A stretch of DNA of 64,000 nt from JADHMP01 sp964386915 (GCA_964386915.1 CAYLUQ010000012.1:6948-70947), one strand, 5' to 3'. Shown: positions 9,060 through 18,019, counted from the first letter of the stretch. Made by a program: numbers and translations. Notes: generated by a model not told the origin, from the letters alone.

Positions 9060-9493
9060 TACATGGCACAATGGGGAATGTTGTCTTCTAAATAGTCTTC
9101 TCCTTTGTATAGAAACCCCAAACTTTCATAAAATTTTTGTAGGTGCTTTTGGGCCGATATTTTTATGGGTGCCTTTTGAAATTGGGTGTCGCAAAAGGCA
9201 ATGGCTTTCTGCATGAGAAGCCCACCAACCTTGTTGTGTCTGTGTTGCAGATCAACCACCACCCGGCCAATAGACGAAAAAGAGGAGGTTTTGCTTTTGG
9301 GTGCTAAAATTCGAGCATAAGCCACAATCTTTTCTTCATTCTTTCCAAAAAGATGAAAGGCCTTTTGGTCCTTGTTGTCTAGATCTTGATAAACACAATT
9401 TTGCTCCACCACAAAAACAGTTGACCGGAGGCGTAAAAGCCCATATAGGTCTAGTGTGTTCAGTTCATCAAAAGAGAGCAATTGCCATTGCAT
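9023..9493 (-). CDS. GNAT-family N-acetyltransferase, ElaA-like
   Basis: A 156-residue acetyl-CoA-dependent acetyltransferase of the GNAT fold. The start (WQLLSFDELNTLDLYGLLRLRSTVFVVEQNC) is characteristic of the ElaA subgroup, followed by a GRVVVDLQHRHNKVGGLLM acetyl-CoA-binding segment and the FYESLGF motif near the end. The substrate is unknown for the family. It starts 4 bp after the rpiB stop on the same strand, so the two are probably one transcript, and its 3' end overlaps rnpA convergently. Confidence 0.9.
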   Translation of the reverse strand: MQWQLLSFDELNTLDLYGLLRLRSTVFVVEQNCVYQDLDNKDQKAFHLFGKNEEKIVAYARILAPKSKTSSFSSIGRVVVDLQHRHNKVGGLLMQKAIAFCDTQFQKAPIKISAQKHLQKFYESLGFLYKGEDYLEDNIPHCAMYYSFASKRESNN

Positions 9494-9497
9494 AGGC

Positions 9498-9926
9498 TTA
9501 TGAACACATTTTGTCTACTCGCTTTTGGTGTCTGCCCCCTTCAAAAGAGGTGTTTAGAAAAGAATCAACCATGTCTAGAGCCGTTTTTTCTGACACAAAA
9601 CGCGCCGGAATACACAAGACATTGGCATCATTATGAGCCCGGGCTAAGGTTGCTAGTTCTTCTTCCCAGCATATTGCTGCCCGAATGGCGGCATATTTAT
9701 TGGCCGTCATGGAAACGCCATTTCCACTACCACAAAGTAAAATTCCCTTATCGGCCGTTCCTTTTATCACATCTTGTGCAACCGGGTGTACAAAATCCGG
9801 GTAGTCCACACTGTCTTCTGAATTCGTTCCGCGGTTGGTAACAATATGTCCTTTTTGCTTTAAAAATTGAATGACTGCGTCTTTGTGTATAAAACCCGCA
9901 TGATCATTCCCTACACTTATTTTCAT
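9498..9926 (-). CDS. rpiB: Ribose 5-phosphate isomerase B
   Basis: Interconverts ribose 5-phosphate and ribulose 5-phosphate in the non-oxidative pentose phosphate pathway. The family start MKISVGNDHAGF is clear, followed by the GILLCGSGNGVSMTANK segment, where the catalytic Cys and the phosphate loop lie, and the A-H-N-D-A-N-V-L motif. I chose the ATG at 9926 because the conserved sequence begins there; an ATG six codons upstream would add only MFKSKL. It lies upstream of the acetyltransferase and is divergent from rnr across an AT-rich gap. Confidence 0.94.
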   Translation of the reverse strand: MKISVGNDHAGFIHKDAVIQFLKQKGHIVTNRGTNSEDSVDYPDFVHPVAQDVIKGTADKGILLCGSGNGVSMTANKYAAIRAAICWEEELATLARAHNDANVLCIPARFVSEKTALDMVDSFLNTSFEGGRHQKRVDKMCS

Positions 9927-9944
9927 TAATTTGCTTTTAAACAA

Positions 9945-10410
9945 ATGTAAGAAACCCTATTTATTAAAACCTTCTTTTGTTCATTGTCTTGCAAACCCCT
10001 TGTTGATAACTTTAGAAAACCCTTTTTGGTTTTTTCTATTCCTTTTTTCATTGTAAATAATCCTCTATTTCGTGTGCTTTTTTATTGCTATTTGTCCTTA
10101 AAATATCAGCCAAAAAAAGGCGCTTTTAAACTTTTAAAAGATGATAATTTAGTTGCTTTTTATGAGCAACGTTTTATTTTAACAACTGTTAATTAAAATA
10201 GAATTTGCTTCATATTCAGTTTATTAGATTGTCAAATATGACTCATAATCTTTTAATAATGAACTGTTGTTCTATTGAACAAACAAAATGAAAAGAAGTT
10301 TTAAGCCTTATGAACACACTATCATAAACATCATTAATTAAAAAATAAAGAAGAAAAATAGATTATAATATTAAGATTTGTTGATATCGTATTTTGAGAA
10401 GAAGAAGACG
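9945..10410. other. AT-rich gene-free interval with a DnaA-box-like site
   Basis: About 470 bp between divergent rpiB and rnr with no credible gene. A 70-codon frame at 9984-10196 has low-complexity, Lys/Phe-rich content and no recognisable motif, so I do not call it. TGTTGATAA at 10001-10009 is TTATCAACA on the minus strand, one base off the classical DnaA box TTATCCACA; a weaker TGTTGATAT is at 10379-10387. Runs such as TTTTAAACTTTTAAAAG near 10123 and many A/T tracts make the DNA easy to melt. Whether this is a promoter region or an origin cannot be settled by reading. Confidence 0.5.
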
Positions 10411-10418
10411 TAACTTTG
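10411..10418 (+). promoter_or_regulatory. Bacteroidota -7 promoter element for rnr
   Basis: TAACTTTG matches the phylum consensus TAnnTTTG and lies 18 bp before the rnr ATG at 10437. It also overlaps the TTG at 10416, which therefore cannot be the translation start. Confidence 0.6.
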
Positions 10419-10436
10419 TCGTACTTAAATTTAAGA

Positions 10437-12593
10437 ATGTCTAAAAAGAAAAAAGCCCAATTACGGATAGAGAAAAAAATTATAGCCCTTTTTCAAAATC
10501 GACCCAAACAACGAATGAACTTCAAGCAAATTGCTGCTGCCCTGCAAATCAAAGACACCCAGGGAAGAAATGACATTATAAGAAGCTTAGGAAAATTAGC
10601 CCAAAAGAAAATCATAAAAAATGAAAACAGAGGGCAATATGTTTATCACGAGGATCCTAAAAATCTTATAGAAGGACAATTTACGGTCTTACCCAATGGC
10701 AAAGCCTCTATTGCGCTTGATAAAGAAACAACGATTTTAATTTCTAAGAAAAACTTTGGCCAAGCGCTACACGGCGATATAGTCAAAGTGAGCTACCAAC
10801 GAAACCGCAAGAAGGAAATTTGGGAAGGAAAAGTGCTCTCCGTCACCACAAGAAATACGCGTGAATATGTTGGGGTTTTAGAAATACATAAAGAATTTGC
10901 ATTTGTTTTAACCCGAAATATTCGGATGTATACCGATTTTTTTATTCCAAAAAAACAAAGCCAAAACTTTGCTGCCGGCGATAAAGTAGTTGTGGTTTTT
11001 GAGAGTTGGATGCCTGGGGATGATAGTCCCACAGGAAAAATTATTAAATCTTTAGGAAAACCGGGAGAACAAGAAACGGAAATCCATGCTATTTTGCATG
11101 ACTATGGTTTGCCCTACGATTTTCCTAAAGAAGTGGAAGAAGAGGCCACCAAAATTGATACACGAATAAGGCCGGAGGAAATTAAAAAGCGAAAAGACTT
11201 TAGAAAAAAACTAACCTTTACAATTGATCCCATCTCCGCCAAAGATTTCGATGATGCCCTATCATTTGAGGTTTTGCACAATGGACACCTTGAAGTTGGC
11301 GTTCATATTGCAGACGTATCTCATTATGTGCAGCCCAACACCCTTTTAGAAGAAGAAGCCTACAACCGAGCTACCTCTGTATATTTGGTTGACCGAGTGG
11401 TGCCCATGCTGCCAGAAAAATTATCAAATGGTCTTTGCTCACTCCGCCCGCAAGAAGAAAAATATACAGTGAGTGCCGTTTTTGAAATAACCCCCAATGG
11501 GCAGGTTGCCCAAGAATGGTTTGGCAAAACAGTTATTCTATCTGATCACCGTTTTTCCTATGAAGAAGTTCAGGAAATTTTAGAAACTCAACAAGCAAAA
11601 GTATCGGCAAAAACATCTTTAACAGAAAAGGCCTACACGGTGCCACCAGCGTTATTTGATGCACTCAACAAACTTAATGGTTTAGCGCAAAATTTTAGAG
11701 AAAAAAGACGTCAAAGCGGAGCATTATTTTTTGATAGACAAGAGGTTAATTTTACACTAGACGAAGAAAAAAATCCTGTTGGTGTTTCGTTTAAAGTATC
11801 CCAAAACGCGCACCAGTTAGTGGAAGAATTGATGTTGTTAGCCAATAGAAAAGTGGCCGAATTTATTGGAAAAAGAAAAGAGAAGTTGCCTTTTGTTTAT
11901 CGGGTACACGATGATCCAGATTTTGATAAACTAGACCAACTCAACCAGTTTGTAAAACGGTTTGGCTATCAACTAAACCTAGAACAAAAAAACATTGCGT
12001 CAAGCATCAATTCCCTTTTGGTAGAAACAAAAGGAAAAAAGGAGCAGAACCTAATTGATACACTTGCTTTAAGAGCCATGAGTAAAGCTATTTATACCAC
12101 GCAAAATATAGGACATTATGGGTTGTCGTTTGACTATTACACACATTTTACCTCCCCCATTAGACGCTATCCAGATGTCTTGGTACACCGCTTGTTGATG
12201 CTTTATTTGGACAACCCCAAACCCGTTTCGGCAGCAACTTTAGAAGTAGCCTGTGAGCACGCCTCATCTAGAGAACAATTAGCCACCAAAGCAGAACGCG
12301 ATTCTATAAAATATATGCAGGTGGTTTATATGGAGCGTCACCTAGGTGAAATTTTTAAAGGGGTTATTTCAGGTGTAACTGACCGTGGTCTTTTTGTAGA
12401 ATTGAATGAAAACAAATGCGAAGGCATGATACGGATGGTTGATTTAGAAGGCGATTATTATAGCTATATTGAAAATGAATTTTCTTTAATTGGTCAAAGA
12501 ACCCAAAAACGATTTCAACTGGGGGATGCCATTGAGATTAAAGTCAAAAAAGTAGATGTAATGAAGCGTCATCTAGATTTTGTGTTGGCCTAA
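10437..12593 (+). CDS. rnr: Ribonuclease R
   Basis: A 718-residue 3'-to-5' exoribonuclease of the RNase II/RNB family, which degrades structured RNA and takes part in RNA quality control. Order of parts: N-terminal winged-helix (~1-65), cold-shock/OB domains (~70-220), RNB catalytic domain with the metal-binding Asp cluster in TIDPISAKDFDDALSF (near residue 260), and a C-terminal S1 domain (IFKGVISGVTDRGLFVEL onward). I chose the ATG at 10437; the frame could start at TTG 10416, but that codon lies inside the -7 promoter element. The extended Lys-rich tail of E. coli RNase R is absent. Confidence 0.95.
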   Translation: MSKKKKAQLRIEKKIIALFQNRPKQRMNFKQIAAALQIKDTQGRNDIIRSLGKLAQKKIIKNENRGQYVYHEDPKNLIEGQFTVLPNGKASIALDKETTILISKKNFGQALHGDIVKVSYQRNRKKEIWEGKVLSVTTRNTREYVGVLEIHKEFAFVLTRNIRMYTDFFIPKKQSQNFAAGDKVVVVFESWMPGDDSPTGKIIKSLGKPGEQETEIHAILHDYGLPYDFPKEVEEEATKIDTRIRPEEIKKRKDFRKKLTFTIDPISAKDFDDALSFEVLHNGHLEVGVHIADVSHYVQPNTLLEEEAYNRATSVYLVDRVVPMLPEKLSNGLCSLRPQEEKYTVSAVFEITPNGQVAQEWFGKTVILSDHRFSYEEVQEILETQQAKVSAKTSLTEKAYTVPPALFDALNKLNGLAQNFREKRRQSGALFFDRQEVNFTLDEEKNPVGVSFKVSQNAHQLVEELMLLANRKVAEFIGKRKEKLPFVYRVHDDPDFDKLDQLNQFVKRFGYQLNLEQKNIASSINSLLVETKGKKEQNLIDTLALRAMSKAIYTTQNIGHYGLSFDYYTHFTSPIRRYPDVLVHRLLMLYLDNPKPVSAATLEVACEHASSREQLATKAERDSIKYMQVVYMERHLGEIFKGVISGVTDRGLFVELNENKCEGMIRMVDLEGDYYSYIENEFSLIGQRTQKRFQLGDAIEIKVKKVDVMKRHLDFVLA

Positions 12594-12597
12594 AGTG

Positions 12598-12605
12598 TAT
12601 CTTTG
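12598..12605 (+). promoter_or_regulatory. -7 promoter element for the GIN-domain gene
   Basis: TATCTTTG lies just after the rnr stop and 23 bp before the ATG at 12629, so the GIN-domain gene can be transcribed independently of rnr. Confidence 0.55.
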
Positions 12606-12628
12606 TGAGACCCAAATAACAAACAAAT

Positions 12629-13309
12629 ATGAACAAGCGACAAATAGTTTATTTTCTTCTTTTTTTAAGCAGCTTGAGTTATGCTCAAGAAAAACGAATT
12701 GTAATCGTTTCTCCTTTTTCTGCGGTTATGATTTATTCTGGACTAGAAGTGAAATTGATTCCCTCAAAAGAAAACAAAGTGATTGTATATGGAGACTATC
12801 AACAGGGGGTCATTGTGCAACAGAAAGGAGAAACTATAAAAATCAAACAATCGATAGCCACGGTTATCAATAAAGAATTCTCTTTTATTGAAATTTATTT
12901 TAACCAACCCCTTTTTCAAATCAATGCCTATCAACGAAGTAAAATTTCGGCTGCAGAAGCTTTTGAACAAGATCAAATAGCTTTTAAAATTAGAGAGGGA
13001 GCACAACTCAATTTGGATCTTGAAACGACAAAAGTAAAAGCCAATATTTCCACCGGCGGCAGGTTAAATGTAAGTGGAAAAACCACCTATCTCGATTTGA
13101 AAATTAATTCAGGAGGCAGTTGTGAAGCGGAGAAACTTTATGCAGAAAGTGTTACCACACAAGTAGTGGCCGGAGGAGTGGCCTATGTTAGAGCAAAAAA
13201 ACTGTTAGATGCCAAGGTTACGGGCGGAGGAATTGTTCGGGTTTTTGGAAAACCCACAAAACTTATCACCCAAACAACTCTGGGCGGCAAAATTGTAGAG
13301 GTTCCATAA
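12629..13309 (+). CDS. Secreted head GIN domain protein (DUF2807-like)
   Basis: A 226-residue exported protein with a signal peptide (MNKRQIVYFLLFLSSLSYAQ). The rest is repetitive beta structure with runs such as ISTGGRLNVSGKTTYLDLKI and VTGGGIVRVFG, typical of the GIN/DUF2807 beta-helix found in many Bacteroidota surface proteins. Function is unknown; proposals in the literature include adhesin heads. It has its own promoter and ends at a strong hairpin terminator. Confidence 0.8.
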   Translation: MNKRQIVYFLLFLSSLSYAQEKRIVIVSPFSAVMIYSGLEVKLIPSKENKVIVYGDYQQGVIVQQKGETIKIKQSIATVINKEFSFIEIYFNQPLFQINAYQRSKISAAEAFEQDQIAFKIREGAQLNLDLETTKVKANISTGGRLNVSGKTTYLDLKINSGGSCEAEKLYAESVTTQVVAGGVAYVRAKKLLDAKVTGGGIVRVFGKPTKLITQTTLGGKIVEVP

Positions 13310-13311
13310 AA

Positions 13312-13332
13312 AAAACCCGTAAAACGGGTTTT
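13312..13332. terminator. Bidirectional hairpin terminator
   Basis: An 8-bp perfect stem (AAAACCCG / CGGGTTTT) with a 5-nt loop, preceded by A residues and ending in T residues, so it can stop transcription from both sides. It separates the GIN-domain gene on the plus strand from tRNA-Cys on the minus strand. Confidence 0.85.
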
Positions 13333-13340
13333 AGAAGTAG

Positions 13341-13411
13341 AGGCATCGAGCGGATTCGAACCGCTGTAAAAGCTTTTGCAGAGCTCCGCCTAGCCACTCG
13401 GCCACGATGCC
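13341..13411 (-). tRNA. tRNA-Cys (GCA)
   Basis: On the minus strand the 71-nt sequence folds into a full cloverleaf: a 7-bp acceptor stem GGCATCG/CGATGCC, D arm, anticodon stem GAGCT/AGCTT with loop CTGCAAA (anticodon GCA), and T arm with TTCGAAT. The discriminator base is U, as expected for cysteine. The 3' CCA is not encoded. A -7 element lies just upstream. Confidence 0.95.
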
Positions 13412-13419
13412 AGGGAGGA

Positions 13420-13427
13420 CAAAAATA
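13420..13427 (-). promoter_or_regulatory. -7 promoter element for tRNA-Cys
   Basis: On the minus strand this reads TATTTTTG and ends 8 bp before the tRNA 5' end, the right spacing for transcription to begin a few bases before the mature tRNA. Confidence 0.55.
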
Positions 13428-13453
13428 ACAAATTTAATAGCACTTGTCCTTAT

Positions 13454-13855
13454 TTATCGATTTAGTTCTAACTGAACAGCAACTTCATCCACATTTCCTC
13501 CAATCGGAGGGTTTTTTTTCACCACCTTAACCTTAACCTGATCCACTGCCTGGTGTTGAGACATAATATTTTTAGCAATGCGATGCGCCACGTTTTCTAG
13601 AAGCTTAGAGCGTTTGAGCATTTCTTGTTTTACAATGGCGTGCAGCGAAACATAATCAACAGTATCTTTTAATTGATCGGTTTTAGAGGAGCGACTCAAA
13701 TTAGTGGCTACCTCTAAATCAACAATATAATCACTCCCAATTCTGCTTTCTTCGTCCATGCACCCATGATAGGCATAGAGCCGAATGTTATTTAAAAAAA
13801 TCTTTCCCAAAACTTTTTTGGGTAAAGATAGAAAGTCTTGTGACATGAAATTCAA
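13454..13855 (-). CDS. folB: Dihydroneopterin aldolase
   Basis: A 133-residue folate-biosynthesis enzyme that converts dihydroneopterin to hydroxymethyldihydropterin and glycolaldehyde. Visible family features: IFLNNIRLYAYHGCMDEE near the start, the SRIGSDYIVDLEV strand, the DTVDYVSLH motif, LLENVAHRIA with the conserved Glu, and the late VKVKKNPPIGG-like segment. Start is uncertain between Met1 (13855) and Met4 (13846), a three-codon difference. It is divergent from glnS, with only 39 bp between the two starts. Confidence 0.92.
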   Translation of the reverse strand: MNFMSQDFLSLPKKVLGKIFLNNIRLYAYHGCMDEESRIGSDYIVDLEVATNLSRSSKTDQLKDTVDYVSLHAIVKQEMLKRSKLLENVAHRIAKNIMSQHQAVDQVKVKVVKKNPPIGGNVDEVAVQLELNR

Positions 13856-13869
13856 AAGAACGAAATCAA

Positions 13870-13877
13870 TATCTTTG
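13870..13877 (+). promoter_or_regulatory. -7 promoter element for glnS
   Basis: TATCTTTG ends 17 bp upstream of the glnS ATG, inside the short divergent gap with folB. Confidence 0.6.
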
Positions 13878-13894
13878 TGCTCATAAAATAGCCT

Positions 13895-15565
13895 ATGGAA
13901 AAGTCTTTACACTTTATTGAACATCTTATTGAAGACGATTTAGAAAAAGGATTCCCCTCTGGACAGCTTCGTTTTCGATTTCCCCCCGAACCCAATGGTT
14001 TTTTGCATATAGGGCACGTGAAGGCGATCTGTATTAACTTCAATTTAGGAGAAAAATATAAGGCTCCAGTTCATTTGCGTTTTGACGATACCAATCCGGC
14101 AAAAGAAGAACAAGAATATGTGGAAGCCATCAAAAAAGACATTCAATGGTTGGGCTATCAGTGGTCCAAAGAATGTTATGCCTCCGATTATTTTGAACAA
14201 CTTTATGAATGGGCTCACCATTTGATTGACAAAGGGCTTGCCTATGTAGATTCTCAAGATTCAGAAACCATAGCCAGTCAAAAAGGAACCCCAACAGCAG
14301 CAGGTAGTGCGAGCCCCTTTCGCAATAGAAGCATAGCCGAAAACAAAGCGCTGTTTACCGCCATGCGGGAAGGCAAACACCAAGAAGGTGAGCACGTGCT
14401 CCGCGCTAAAATTGATATGGCAGCGCCCAATATGCTCTTGCGTGACCCGGTTATGTATCGCATACTCTACAAAGAACACCACAGAACTGGAAATCAGTGG
14501 TGCATCTACCCGATGTATGATTGGACCCACGGGGAGTCAGACTATATTGAGCAAATTTCACACTCATTGTGTACACTCGAGTTTAAACCTCATCGCGATT
14601 TATACGATTGGTTTTTGGAAGCGCTTAAACCACACGGATTGCCTGTAGCACCCAAGCAACGCGAATTTGCAAGGCTTAATTTATCATATACCGTGACGAG
14701 CAAACGCAAGTTGGCAACTTTAATTGAAGAAAAGCTAGTGAGCGGTTGGGACGACCCTAGAATGCCCACCATTTCGGGTTTACGTAGAAGAGGCTATACA
14801 CCCAAAGCACTTCGAAATTTTGTTGAGGCAGCAGGGGTTTCGAAGCGTGAAAATGTTATTGACCTTTCGTTATTAGAATTTTGTGTGCGAGAAGATCTCA
14901 ATGAAAACGCACCTCGTGTCAATGCTGTTCTGAATCCTGTTCGCCTTGTGTTGACAAACTATCCTGAAGGACAAACCGAAATGTTAGAAGGAGAAATCAA
15001 TCCTGAAAAACCAGAATTGGGCACCCGACAAATTCCTTTTTCAAAAGTCCTATATATTGAAAGAGAAGACTTTAAAGAAGAAGCAAACCGCAAATTCTTT
15101 AGACTCAGCTTGGGGAAAGAAGTGCGATTAAAAAACGCCTATATTATCAAAGGAGAGCGGGTAGACAAAGATGCAGATGGAACCATAACCACAATCTATT
15201 GCACCTATGACCCAGACAGCAAAAGCGGCAGTGGCACAGAAGCGAGTCAACGCAAAGTAAAAGGCACTTTGCATTGGCTCAGTGAACCACATGCCTTGCC
15301 GGCTACGGTTAATTTATATGACCGTTTGTTCCAAGTTCCGGCTCCGGATCAAGACAAAGAAGTTTCCTTTTTAGAACATATAAACCCCAATTCGTTTAAC
15401 CAAATTCAAGCTTTTGTGGAGCCTAGTTTGGCCAACGCACAACCCGAAACCCGTTATCAATTTCAGCGAATGGGCTATTTCGTGGTGGATCAAGACAGCC
15501 GAGAAGGAGCTCTTGTTTTTAATAAAACCGTTGGGTTAAGAGACACTTGGGCTAAGCAAGCCTAG
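13895..15565 (+). CDS. glnS: Glutamine--tRNA ligase
   Basis: A 556-residue class I aminoacyl-tRNA synthetase. The ATP-binding HIGH motif is at residues 38-41 (GFLHIGHVKA) and the KMSKS-equivalent reads VTSKRKL. The C-terminal half contains the two beta-barrels that recognise the anticodon (IPFSKVLYIEREDF onward). Length matches E. coli GlnS. Presence of glnS together with gltX in this window indicates direct charging of tRNA-Gln rather than reliance on the transamidation route. Its 3' end lies 5 bp from the end of the convergent SPFH gene. Confidence 0.96.
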   Translation: MEKSLHFIEHLIEDDLEKGFPSGQLRFRFPPEPNGFLHIGHVKAICINFNLGEKYKAPVHLRFDDTNPAKEEQEYVEAIKKDIQWLGYQWSKECYASDYFEQLYEWAHHLIDKGLAYVDSQDSETIASQKGTPTAAGSASPFRNRSIAENKALFTAMREGKHQEGEHVLRAKIDMAAPNMLLRDPVMYRILYKEHHRTGNQWCIYPMYDWTHGESDYIEQISHSLCTLEFKPHRDLYDWFLEALKPHGLPVAPKQREFARLNLSYTVTSKRKLATLIEEKLVSGWDDPRMPTISGLRRRGYTPKALRNFVEAAGVSKRENVIDLSLLEFCVREDLNENAPRVNAVLNPVRLVLTNYPEGQTEMLEGEINPEKPELGTRQIPFSKVLYIEREDFKEEANRKFFRLSLGKEVRLKNAYIIKGERVDKDADGTITTIYCTYDPDSKSGSGTEASQRKVKGTLHWLSEPHALPATVNLYDRLFQVPAPDQDKEVSFLEHINPNSFNQIQAFVEPSLANAQPETRYQFQRMGYFVVDQDSREGALVFNKTVGLRDTWAKQA

Positions 15566-15570
15566 TCCAC

Positions 15571-16509
15571 CTATTGGGTGTCGTCTTTTGTGTTTTTCTT
15601 GTTGTTTTGTTTTTTCATGGCTTCACCAATTTGGTTGCTTGCCGTGAAAGAAGCCACCATATTATTCAGCATGTCACTTCCAGCTTGAGGAGAATTAGGC
15701 AACAAAATGAGGTTGCTGTTGGTTTCTTCGCCAATGGATTGCAAGGTGTCATAGTGTTGGGTAACCACAATAAGCGCGGAGGCTTCTTGCGAATTGATTC
15801 CCACATTGTTGAGCACATCAACAGAGTCTTCCAGGCCACGAGCAATTTCTCTGCGTTGATCGGCAATACCTTGCCCCTGTAAGCGTTTGCTTTCAGCCTC
15901 TGCTTTGGCTTTTTCCACAATCAAAATTCGTTCAGCATCTCCTTCATACTGAGCCGCTACTTTTTTACGTTCAGCAGCATTTATACGATTCATGGCGGCT
16001 TTAACTTCGCTATCGGGATCAATATCGGTTACTAGGGCTTTAATGATGTCATAGCCATAATTAATCATGGCGTCGTTTAATTCTCCCTTAACCGCATTAG
16101 CAATGTCGTCCTTTTTTTCAAAAACATCATCCAGTTTCATTTTAGGCACCACAGCGCGCACTACGTCAAAGACATAAGAGGTGATTTGGTCTTGTGGATA
16201 ATCGAGCTTGTAAAAAGCATCATAAACCTTTTCGGCCACGACTTTATATTGAACGGAAACCTTCAATTTAACAAAAACATCGTCTTTGGTTTTGGTTTCT
16301 ACAATAACATCTAATTGCATGATGCGTAGGCTGATTCTACCTGCAATTTTATCGATTAACGGGATTTTGATATGAAGGCCCGATTGTCGAATGGCTAAAA
16401 AGCGGCCAAAGCGTTCAATGATGGCGGAGGTTTGCTGTTTCACTACAAAAAGCCCAGAAAGGACTAGTACAACAGCTAGAGCTGAAAAAAAGAGTAGACT
16501 AAAATTCAT
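15571..16509 (-). CDS. SPFH/band 7 protein, stomatin/paraslipin-like
   Basis: A 312-residue membrane-anchored protein: one N-terminal transmembrane helix (~3-23) followed by a band 7/PHB domain (ERFGRFLAIRQSGLHIKIPLIDKI) and an Ala/Glu-rich coiled coil (AERKKVAAQYEGDAERIL). These proteins form large ring or cage assemblies in the inner membrane and are linked to membrane microdomains and quality control. The family often pairs with an NfeD protein, which is not adjacent here. It lies 11 bp downstream of gltX on the same strand, so probably co-transcribed. Confidence 0.9.
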   Translation of the reverse strand: MNFSLLFFSALAVVLVLSGLFVVKQQTSAIIERFGRFLAIRQSGLHIKIPLIDKIAGRISLRIMQLDVIVETKTKDDVFVKLKVSVQYKVVAEKVYDAFYKLDYPQDQITSYVFDVVRAVVPKMKLDDVFEKKDDIANAVKGELNDAMINYGYDIIKALVTDIDPDSEVKAAMNRINAAERKKVAAQYEGDAERILIVEKAKAEAESKRLQGQGIADQRREIARGLEDSVDVLNNVGINSQEASALIVVTQHYDTLQSIGEETNSNLILLPNSPQAGSDMLNNMVASFTASNQIGEAMKKQNNKKNTKDDTQ

Positions 16510-16520
16510 GATGTAAAGTT

Positions 16521-17999
16521 TTAGGTTTTAAAATAAGCGATTGCCAATTGGATTCTGTTTAAAGTTACATCTTTTTCTATTATTTCCATAATGGCAAACA
16601 AATCGGGTCCGGCTAACCGACCCACCAAGGCAATTCGCAGGGTTTGCATAAGCGTTCCCACAGCAATTTCTTGTTCTTTGGCCCAGTCCATTAAAATGGA
16701 TTTAAGTCCGTTTAATCCGCTTTCTTGAATAACCTCTTGCGCCTTTTCTAAAATAGCCACAGGATTCTTTGGTGCAATTTTTTGAGCTGCAGCGGGATCA
16801 ATTTCGGGCGTTTTCACAAAAGGCTCCGTTTCTTGATCAAAATCAGTCAACAATTCAACACGATCTTTGATAAGGGCCACAACCTCTAGCTGTTTCTTCG
16901 GGGCAAGATTTTGGAGGGACAATAAAAAAGGGTTAAAACGGGATAGGGTTTCTTCTGCACTATACAGGCGAAGATGCTGTTGGTTGATCCACTTTGCTTT
17001 AGCATAGTCAAATCGTGCCCCACCTTTTTGCAACCCCACAAGACTAAATTGTGCGACGAGATCAGCAAGCGAAAACACTTCTTGATCTGTTGTGGCGCTC
17101 CACCCTAAAAGGGCTAAATAGTTTACCAATCCTTCTGGCAAAAACCCCTCTTCTTTAAATCCGGCACTGGCTTCCCAAGACATTGGAAATACCGGAAAAC
17201 CATGTTGACTTCCATCCCGTTTAGAAAGCTTTCCTTTGCCACTGGGTTTTAGAATTAAGGGCAAATGAACAAACTGAGGCGGTTCCCAATTAAACGCCCT
17301 GTAGAGCAAAGCGTGAAAAGGCAACGAAGGCAACCATTCTTCCCCTCTGATGACACAGCTAATAGCCATCAAATGATCATCAACCACGTTGGCAAAATGA
17401 TAGGTAGGCAGCCCGTCTTTTTTTAGTAATACTTTGTCGTCTAGGGTATCAGAATTAACGGAAACCGTTCCTCTCACTTCATCAAAAACCGAAACTGTTT
17501 CACCGGGCATCACTTTGAGACGCACCACGTAAGACTGCGAGGCCAAAGCTTCTTTTGTTTTCTCAGCATCTAAAGAAAGACTATTTTTAAGTTGCATTCT
17601 ATTATGGGCACCATAGAGAAAAGCACCGCCATTTGCATTGGCAGTTGTACGCAGATTTTGCAATTCTTCATCACTGTCAAAGGCATAATAAGCTTTTCCG
17701 TCTTCAATGAGTTGTTCAATGTATTGGGCATACAATTCCTTTCGTTCACTTTGGTTATAAGGTCCATAATCACCTCCACTGTCCCCCCCTTCGTCTGGTT
17801 CAATACCGGCCCATTTTAAAGCCTCAAGGATATAGTTTTGGCTTCCCGCCACCAATCTTTTTTGGTCGGTATCTTCAATTCTTAAAATAAAAGTGCCGTT
17901 GTTTTTTTTGGCGTATAGATAATTATAGAGTGCCGTGCGCAAGCCACCAATATGCAGTGGGCCAGTAGGACTGGGAGCAAAACGAACGCGTGTTTTCAT
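16521..17999 (-). CDS. gltX: Glutamate--tRNA ligase
   Basis: A 492-residue class I synthetase. It starts MKTRVRFAPSPTGPLHIGG with the HIGH-equivalent HIGG and has the KMSKS-equivalent KLSKRDG. The C-terminal anticodon-binding helical cage is complete. I place the start at ATG 17999: a TTG at 18026 would add nine residues but lies upstream of the -7 element TATCTTTGC at 18011-18019, so it would not be in the mRNA. It charges tRNA-Glu. It is divergent from ybeY. Confidence 0.96.
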   Translation of the reverse strand: MKTRVRFAPSPTGPLHIGGLRTALYNYLYAKKNNGTFILRIEDTDQKRLVAGSQNYILEALKWAGIEPDEGGDSGGDYGPYNQSERKELYAQYIEQLIEDGKAYYAFDSDEELQNLRTTANANGGAFLYGAHNRMQLKNSLSLDAEKTKEALASQSYVVRLKVMPGETVSVFDEVRGTVSVNSDTLDDKVLLKKDGLPTYHFANVVDDHLMAISCVIRGEEWLPSLPFHALLYRAFNWEPPQFVHLPLILKPSGKGKLSKRDGSQHGFPVFPMSWEASAGFKEEGFLPEGLVNYLALLGWSATTDQEVFSLADLVAQFSLVGLQKGGARFDYAKAKWINQQHLRLYSAEETLSRFNPFLLSLQNLAPKKQLEVVALIKDRVELLTDFDQETEPFVKTPEIDPAAAQKIAPKNPVAILEKAQEVIQESGLNGLKSILMDWAKEQEIAVGTLMQTLRIALVGRLAGPDLFAIMEIIEKDVTLNRIQLAIAYFKT

Positions 18000-18010
18000 C
18001 TGTTTTTTTT

Positions 18011-18019
18011 GCAAAGATA
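18011..18019 (-). promoter_or_regulatory. -7 promoter element for gltX
   Basis: Reads TATCTTTGC on the minus strand, an excellent match to TAnnTTTG, 11 bp before the gltX ATG. This implies a leader of only a few nucleotides. Confidence 0.65.

Noticed and set aside
9482..9841. 119-codon plus-strand frame opposite rpiB
   Set aside because: Fully antisense to rpiB, whose motifs and length are clear; shadow frame.
9984..10196. 70-codon plus-strand frame in the rpiB-rnr gap
   Set aside because: Low-complexity Lys/Phe-rich translation, no recognisable motif, no promoter-like element in a suitable place and inside an A/T-rich gap; probably chance.
14013..14018. CACGTG cores near 14013, 14393, 28108, 55282 and others as extra parS sites
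   Set aside because: Only the central 6-8 bp match; flanking bases do not extend to the 16-bp palindrome.
15574..15882. Plus-strand 102-codon frame opposite the SPFH gene
   Set aside because: Antisense shadow of a recognised protein.
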